Shown: in pieces, positions 59,926 through 64,000 of the stretch | Layout: each line of letters starts with the position of its first letter | Numbering within the stretch: position 1 is the first letter of the stretch | From: CALMEC01 sp964393105 | GTDB taxonomy: Bacteria > Actinomycetota > Thermoleophilia > Miltoncostaeales > Miltoncostaeaceae | Direction of reading: 5' to 3' | Length of the DNA: 64,000 bases | Assembly: GCA_964393105.1 (NCBI GenBank) | Contig: CAYMSM010000004.1 | Span: 47,352 to 111,351 of the forward strand | Position numbers and translations under genes: made by a program | The notes under the pieces: model-generated | Databases searched by the model: none | The model's input: the letters and a program-made list of their open reading frames with translations, nothing else | What the model was told of the DNA's origin: nothing

Positions 59926-61265
59926 CAGCACACCTGGGAGTCGGGGCCGGCCAGCAACGTGTGGCAGAGCACGCGCAGGCGCTCCGGCCAGTAATGCTCG
60001 CCCTGCCAGTCGGCGGTCTTGTCGGCCACGCTCGATCGCGCGTAGCGGGCCAGCGCGGCGCGCGACTGCGCGCTCGTCCACGGCCGTCCGGTCATCCTCA
60101 GGGCGGCAGACAGCGCTTGCGCAGGTGTCTGCGTCGTGGCGATCGTGCCGTCCTTGATCTGCATCGCGCGAACCGTCTGGGATGCGGCCTCGTACCGCGA
60201 CCGGACCGAGGCGGTTGTCAGCCACCTCTCGTCCTGCTCCCACCCGCTGACGTTCGGCGGGTAGAACGGGCGCTGGCCCATGTCGTCCAACATCCAGGTC
60301 CAGTTGTCGGTGGTGACTGTCTGGTTGGTCTTGCGCAGCATTCCCGCGACGTACACCGCAGGGGGCTTGACCTGGTCGGGCTCGCCGAGGTCGGCCATCA
60401 GCGCAGGGTGCGTCAGGATGATCTGCAGCACCGGGCGGATTTGGGTGCCTGAGCGTCTGTAGGCGGCCACCATCTTCTTGAGGGTCGCCGGCGGACAGGG
60501 GCGCGGCGTGAAGTATCGCCAGATCTTGGTGCAGATGTAGGGCGCGTGCTTGGGGTGGTTGACCGCGAGGTTGACGACATCGGCAGGCGTGAACCGGCCG
60601 GTCTTGCCGAGGATGGACTTGACGCCGTCGTCGTGCCGTTCGGGGTCGTAGCCAAAGGCCTTGGCGTCCCAGTTGTACGTGAAGCCCGTCAGCGCGCGGG
60701 CTGCCTCGCGGATGTCCTTCTCGGTGTAGCCGTTGTTGACCCCGAGCGTGAACAGCTCCAACAGTTCGCGGGCGAAGTTCTCGTTGGGGTCGTCCTTGTC
60801 GGAGTTGTCGAGGTCCAGGAACCGCTGCATCGCGTGGTCGCGCAGCATCGCCTGCGCGAGCTTGCGGAAGCTGCCCAGCGAGCGCGAACGGATCGTGAAG
60901 TACTGCTGCATCATGAGCCTCGAGTCGCCGACCTTCTCGTTGCTCGTCGCGAAGTGGTCGTGCCAGTTGAGCGTCATGCGTTCGACGAGCTGATGGCGAC
61001 CGCGCACCATGCGGTCGAGCCACCACAACACATCGTGTGAGTACACGTTGACGGGGTCGATCGCCTGACCGTCCACTGTCGGTGCGGGCGCTGAGCGAAG
61101 CTGCGGCCCGCGCGGGTGCAACAGCTCTCGTACCGCAGCGCTCATCCCGGCGCGCGCCAGGCCATCCACGGCACCCGGGAGCGCGCCGAAGCCCGCGCGC
61201 CAGTACAGGCGCTCGACCTTGGCGCGGGCGAGGCGGGTTGGAACGCGTCTGGGCGTGTTGCTCAC
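59925..61265 (-). CDS. DUF1800 protein
   Basis: It has 446 aa. Family blocks: LYWRAGFGALPGAVDGLARA, ERMTLNWHDHFATSNEKVGD, DPNENFARELLELFTLGVNN, YTEKDIREAARALTGFTYNW, ILTHPALMADLG and PFYPPNVSGWEQDERWL. GTG 61265 overlaps the cupredoxin stop (GTGA), and the gene's own stop overlaps DUF1501. No clear signal peptide is seen at this start. It probably acts with the DUF1501 product. Confidence 0.92.
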   Translation of the reverse strand: MSNTPRRVPTRLARAKVERLYWRAGFGALPGAVDGLARAGMSAAVRELLHPRGPQLRSAPAPTVDGQAIDPVNVYSHDVLWWLDRMVRGRHQLVERMTLNWHDHFATSNEKVGDSRLMMQQYFTIRSRSLGSFRKLAQAMLRDHAMQRFLDLDNSDKDDPNENFARELLELFTLGVNNGYTEKDIREAARALTGFTYNWDAKAFGYDPERHDDGVKSILGKTGRFTPADVVNLAVNHPKHAPYICTKIWRYFTPRPCPPATLKKMVAAYRRSGTQIRPVLQIILTHPALMADLGEPDQVKPPAVYVAGMLRKTNQTVTTDNWTWMLDDMGQRPFYPPNVSGWEQDERWLTTASVRSRYEAASQTVRAMQIKDGTIATTQTPAQALSAALRMTGRPWTSAQSRAALARYARSSVADKTADWQGEHYWPERLRVLCHTLLAGPDSQVC

Positions 61266-61597
61266 GGAGCCGTCGTCCTGACCTTGGGCACGCGCACGAT
61301 GAGCGGCCACGACATCCCAAGGGCCTGGTGGTCGGCGACCCCGCAGAACAGTCGGTAGGTGCCGGGCCTCAAGCGGATCGTGATCGTGCTGAGCCCATCG
61401 GGGTCGACGATCGGGCTGCGTGCGATGACACGGCCGTCTGCACGCCGGACCGCGAGGTCGTGGACGTCCTCGCCGTTGTTGCGAAGCTGGATCCTCCATC
61501 TGCCCGACGGCCCGGCCTTGCGAGAGCCGTGCAGCACGAACTCGTCTGCGTTGACCAGCATGCGCGCCGGTGGGGGTGGGAGATCGGCTCCAGCCAT
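61262..61597 (-). CDS. small cupredoxin-like protein
   Basis: It has 111 aa, a single beta-sandwich with a complete type-1 copper site: H46 (GEDVHDLAV), C85, H90 and M95 in LFCGVADHQALGMSW (C-x4-H-x4-M). ATG 61597 follows a GATAGA/TAGAGA stretch by 5-7 nt. There is no signal peptide or membrane anchor at this start, and no better start upstream, which is odd for an electron-transfer cupredoxin. It leads the operon with DUF1800 and DUF1501. Confidence 0.82.
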   Translation of the reverse strand: MAGADLPPPPARMLVNADEFVLHGSRKAGPSGRWRIQLRNNGEDVHDLAVRRADGRVIARSPIVDPDGLSTITIRLRPGTYRLFCGVADHQALGMSWPLIVRVPKVRTTAP

Positions 61598-61639
61598 CTG
61601 GATCTCTATCGGCAGCAACCACCCCCCACCTGTAGTGGC

Positions 61640-61645
61640 TACGCT
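61640..61645 (+). promoter_or_regulatory. -10-like TACGCT for the VanX-like gene
   Basis: TACGCT, then 6 nt, then GTG 61652, the same hexamer and spacing as at 16458 and 20031. Confidence 0.5.
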
Positions 61646-61651
61646 CTCAGG

Positions 61652-62404
61652 GTGGAAGGCGGGGGACGGAGGGAACGATCTGGGGGGTGGCTCGCGCAGG
61701 CGAGACCGCTGCCGGTCCTGCGCGGCCCCGGCGCCTGGCGCACCGTTCCGATCGAGCCGGTGAGCGAGCCGCTCGTTGAGGTCGCTTCCATCGGTGGGGC
61801 AGTGCGCGACGACCCGCGCTACCACGCGATGGGGCTGCCGGGCGCTCGCGCCACCAACAGCCTGCGGCAGGATGTGGCGGAGCGTCTTGCACGGGCGGCG
61901 CGTGGTTTGCCCGATGGCGTGACGCTGATCGTGTGGGACGGCTGGCGTGCGATCGAGACCCAGCGCGCCCTCTACGAGGACTGGGCCGCCGAGTTGCGGA
62001 GTGCCCATCCCGATTGGAGCGCGGATGCCATCGAACGTGAAACTGCGCGATATGTCAGCGTGCCGAGCGCCGATCCCGGCTGCCCGGCGCCGCACATCAC
62101 GGGCGGAGCGGTCGATCTGACGCTGGGCGACGGTGACGGCTGCCCGATGGACCTGGGCACGGCGTTCGACGCGTTCGTCCCCGAAGCCGGAGCCCTGGCG
62201 TTGGAGGGGCGATCGGGGAACGCACGCGATCTGCGGCGCCTGCTGTTCTGGGCGATGGCCGATCACGGATTCACCGCGTACATCGAGGAGTGGTGGCACT
62301 TCGATTTCGGCGACCAGTTCTGGGGATCGATAACCGGCCAGCCGGCCCGATACGGCCCGATCGACCATACGCCGCCCTCACCACGGCTCGTGGACGGCCT
62401 ATGA
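61652..62404 (+). CDS. D-alanyl-D-alanine dipeptidase (VanX/DdpX-like, M15D)
   Basis: It has 250 aa. Zinc ligands are H148 and D155 (APHITGGAVDLTL) and H216; the catalytic Glu is E213 (IEEWWHFDF). The Arg-containing helix LIVWDGWRAIETQRALYEDW matches the transition-state Arg region of VanX. It has no export signal, so it is probably cytoplasmic: recycling of D-Ala-D-Ala or cleavage of related dipeptides. No vanHA or vanRS genes are nearby, so glycopeptide resistance is not supported. GTG 61652 follows TACGCT by 6 nt. Confidence 0.9.
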   Translation: MEGGGRRERSGGWLAQARPLPVLRGPGAWRTVPIEPVSEPLVEVASIGGAVRDDPRYHAMGLPGARATNSLRQDVAERLARAARGLPDGVTLIVWDGWRAIETQRALYEDWAAELRSAHPDWSADAIERETARYVSVPSADPGCPAPHITGGAVDLTLGDGDGCPMDLGTAFDAFVPEAGALALEGRSGNARDLRRLLFWAMADHGFTAYIEEWWHFDFGDQFWGSITGQPARYGPIDHTPPSPRLVDGL

Positions 62405-62590
62405 GCTACCCTCCGGGCGGCTCAAACGCTGGACACGAATCATCCCAGAACCCTTTGCTCATCAGGGATTACGGGATGCGAAACGGACCGTCCGTACAGG
62501 CTTCTCGCAGATGGGCCACAGGGCGTCGCGGGCTCCGCATGTCGGATGCGCATCCGGCGTGGAACGGGGTTACAGGCGCGTGAGCGTGGC
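62405..62590. other. intergenic region with two short palindromes
   Basis: It contains ACGGAC-C-GTCCGT (~62484-62497) and the perfect 14-bp palindrome CGGATGCGCATCCG (62543-62556) upstream of the MFS gene. Either could be an operator; nothing else is seen. Confidence 0.3.
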
Positions 62591-63796
62591 GTGAGCGGGC
62601 TCGCGCCCGCGCAGCGACGGTTGCTGCTCTTGGCCGCGTCGTCGCAGGCGGCGATCTCGGTCGCGTCGTGGGGGCTTGGGGCGCTCGGCCCCGAGTTCCG
62701 GTCGGAGTTCGGGCTGTCGGCGGCGGCGCTCGGCGCTCTGCTGGCGGCGGGGTTCCTCGGCAACGCGGTCATCTTGATCCCGGCGGGCACGCTCGTCGAT
62801 CGCATCGGCCCGCGACGGCCGCTCATCGTCGGTGGGCTCCTGTCCGGCGCTGCGCTCGTTGCCGCTGGTCTTGCGCCCAACGCGGTGTTGGTCGGTGTCG
62901 GGTTGTTCGTGTTCGGAGTCGTCGCGGCGTTCGTATCGGTGGCCGGAACCGTCTCGGTGTTTCACGGCTTCGACGCCAATCGGCGAGGAATGGCCCTGGG
63001 CGTACGACAGATGTCGGTTTCGGCGGGTGGTCTCGTGGCTGCCGGTCTCTTACCGGGGCTCGCTGCGATCGGCGGTGTGCGGCTGGCGCTGATCGTCAGT
63101 GGCGTCCTGGCTGCGGTGTTCGCCACCGGGTTCGGATTGGCCAGCCCGTCGGGCGCGCTCCATGCGTCAACCTCTGCGAGTCGGCGAATCGACGTGTCGG
63201 GTCTCGTTCGGACTCCGGGGATCGCGCGCGTCGCGGCGATCGCCGCGGTGCACGTGACGACGCTGGTCGCGGTGCTCAACTTCTCGGTTCCGGCGATTCG
63301 AGATGCGGGGTCCTCGGCAGTCGTCGGCGCTGCCCTGTTTGCTGTGGTGAGCGCATCGGCGATGGTTGCGCGCCTCCTGTGGGGTCGGGTGGCGGACTTC
63401 GACGGCGGCACGCGTCGTCGCGCCACGCTCCGGGATGTGGGCCTGGTGACCCTCGTGGGCGCGTTGCTGTACTGGGCGTCCGGGGCACTGGGTCCCGCCG
63501 CGCAGCTGCCCGCGATGTTCGTGTTCGCGTTCGGTGCGATGGGGGCGAACGGCTTGCTCTACCTCATCGCGGGCGAGCTGACCGGTCCGGCACGGGCTGG
63601 TCAGGCCGTTGGGCTGGTCTCCATGGTTCTGTTCGGCTGGGGCGCGCTGATGTCGCCGCTCCTCGGATGGATCGCCGACGTTGCAGGCTTCGACGCGCTC
63701 TGGCCGATCTCAGCTCTTCTCGCGTGTCTCAGCATCTCCCTGACCCTAGGTTTGCCGAAGACCATGCCGAGCGCGGCGGCCGCCAAACGCCCCTGA
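62591..63796 (+). CDS. MFS transporter
   Basis: It has about 401 aa with 12 predicted helices. Motif A-like AGTLVDRIGPRRPLIVGG lies after helix 2 and a second half-motif LLWGRVADFDGGTRRRATL between helices 8 and 9. FGLSAAALGALLAAGFLG resembles NarK/CynX-like or cyanate/nitrate-group permeases. GTG 62591 was chosen because helix 1 then starts near residue 15; an ATG at 62546 lies inside a palindrome and adds Arg-rich residues. Substrate unknown. Confidence 0.9.
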   Translation: MSGLAPAQRRLLLLAASSQAAISVASWGLGALGPEFRSEFGLSAAALGALLAAGFLGNAVILIPAGTLVDRIGPRRPLIVGGLLSGAALVAAGLAPNAVLVGVGLFVFGVVAAFVSVAGTVSVFHGFDANRRGMALGVRQMSVSAGGLVAAGLLPGLAAIGGVRLALIVSGVLAAVFATGFGLASPSGALHASTSASRRIDVSGLVRTPGIARVAAIAAVHVTTLVAVLNFSVPAIRDAGSSAVVGAALFAVVSASAMVARLLWGRVADFDGGTRRRATLRDVGLVTLVGALLYWASGALGPAAQLPAMFVFAFGAMGANGLLYLIAGELTGPARAGQAVGLVSMVLFGWGALMSPLLGWIADVAGFDALWPISALLACLSISLTLGLPKTMPSAAAAKRP

Positions 63797-64000
63797 CCGA
63801 ACCCTTGGTGCCCCGTGCCTCGGCCTGGTTTCGTGTCGCCGGCTCCTATTGCTGTATCCACCTGGACGGCGGGATCCGCGTGGCCGGTTGGGCTTGCCGC
63901 TGAGAGTGAGTGCCACCTGTTCGGCGACAGCGAAGGCCGGCATCATCGCAATGAGCCCATGGTGTGGCGCCCCTGCGGCGACGCCCGCGTGCCGCTGAAG
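63797..64000. other. window end, no supported gene
   Basis: The last 204 bp are GC-rich with short open frames on both strands. A minus-strand frame is open to the window edge (reading LQRHAGVAAGAPHHGLIAMM near the edge) and could be the 3' end of a gene beyond the window, but nothing identifies it. Confidence 0.3.

Noticed and set aside
61652..62404. glycopeptide (vancomycin) resistance locus
   Set aside because: The VanX-like dipeptidase is present, but no vanH, vanA-type ligase or vanRS pair is nearby; flanking genes are a cupredoxin operon and an MFS transporter.
63746..63946. 66-codon minus-strand open frame at the window end
   Set aside because: Overlaps the MFS 3' end antisense, has no ribosome-binding site and no recognisable features; the upstream part may belong to a gene outside the window, but this cannot be judged.

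Overview
This window is chromosomal DNA of a very GC-rich, free-living, aerobic bacterium. The gene content fits a deep-branching actinobacterium. My best guess is the class Thermoleophilia (Solirubrobacterales-like), but this is an inference from style and not a marker-gene result. Supporting signs are a HemQ-type coproheme decarboxylase, an F420/LLM-type oxidoreductase domain, an A2-type heme-copper oxidase with a CtaB, many GTG starts, tightly overlapping operons, and many genes whose only start signal is a -10-like TANNNT hexamer 5-8 nt before the start codon, which suggests leaderless mRNAs. I saw no phage, transposase, integrase, CRISPR array, rRNA or tRNA gene.

Layout. 0-7 kb: the tail of a LuxR regulator, a small membrane protein, malate synthase, and a three-gene minus-strand operon (receiver protein, HEAT-repeat membrane protein, processive family-2 glycosyltransferase). 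7-16 kb: a fused LLM oxidoreductase/acyl-CoA ligase, EttA, a diguanylate cyclase, aconitase, a crotonase and a 31-aa membrane peptide. 16-30 kb: housekeeping and small-molecule genes (CoA-binding protein, MetY, IMPase, VOC, IspH, NlpC/P60, UDP-sugar pyrophosphorylase, zinc alcohol dehydrogenase, OsmC, HemQ, PQQ-type sugar dehydrogenase, EamA transporter), with four 170-270 bp inverted-repeat elements between them.

30-41.6 kb: a surface-glycan or glycoconjugate-like island on the minus strand. It has three GT-B glycosyltransferases, three APH-fold kinases and an ABC exporter, with a NarL-type two-component system just upstream. Most of its genes are joined by 4-bp start/stop overlaps. 41.7-46 kb: glcD-glcE-glcF and a SCO1 lipoprotein. 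With malate synthase at the left end, the window encodes glycolate to glyoxylate to malate, and aconitase adds a TCA step.

46-55 kb: respiration genes. These are an FAD amine-oxidase-like protein, a 61-aa membrane protein, ctaB, an MFS transporter, an AMIN-like protein, and coxB-coxA-coxC-cytochrome c. CoxA carries a duplicated soluble C-terminal domain. 55-64 kb: a ten-helix GAF/PAS/GGDEF/EAL protein, a cupredoxin-DUF1800-DUF1501 operon, a VanX-like dipeptidase and a second MFS transporter. The last 200 bp hold no gene I can support.

Most worth following up are the inverted-repeat family, the APH/GT/ABC island, the COX1 fusion, the LLM-ligase fusion, the receiver-HEAT-GT2 operon, and a metY gene that appears to start at AUA behind a perfect Shine-Dalgarno sequence.
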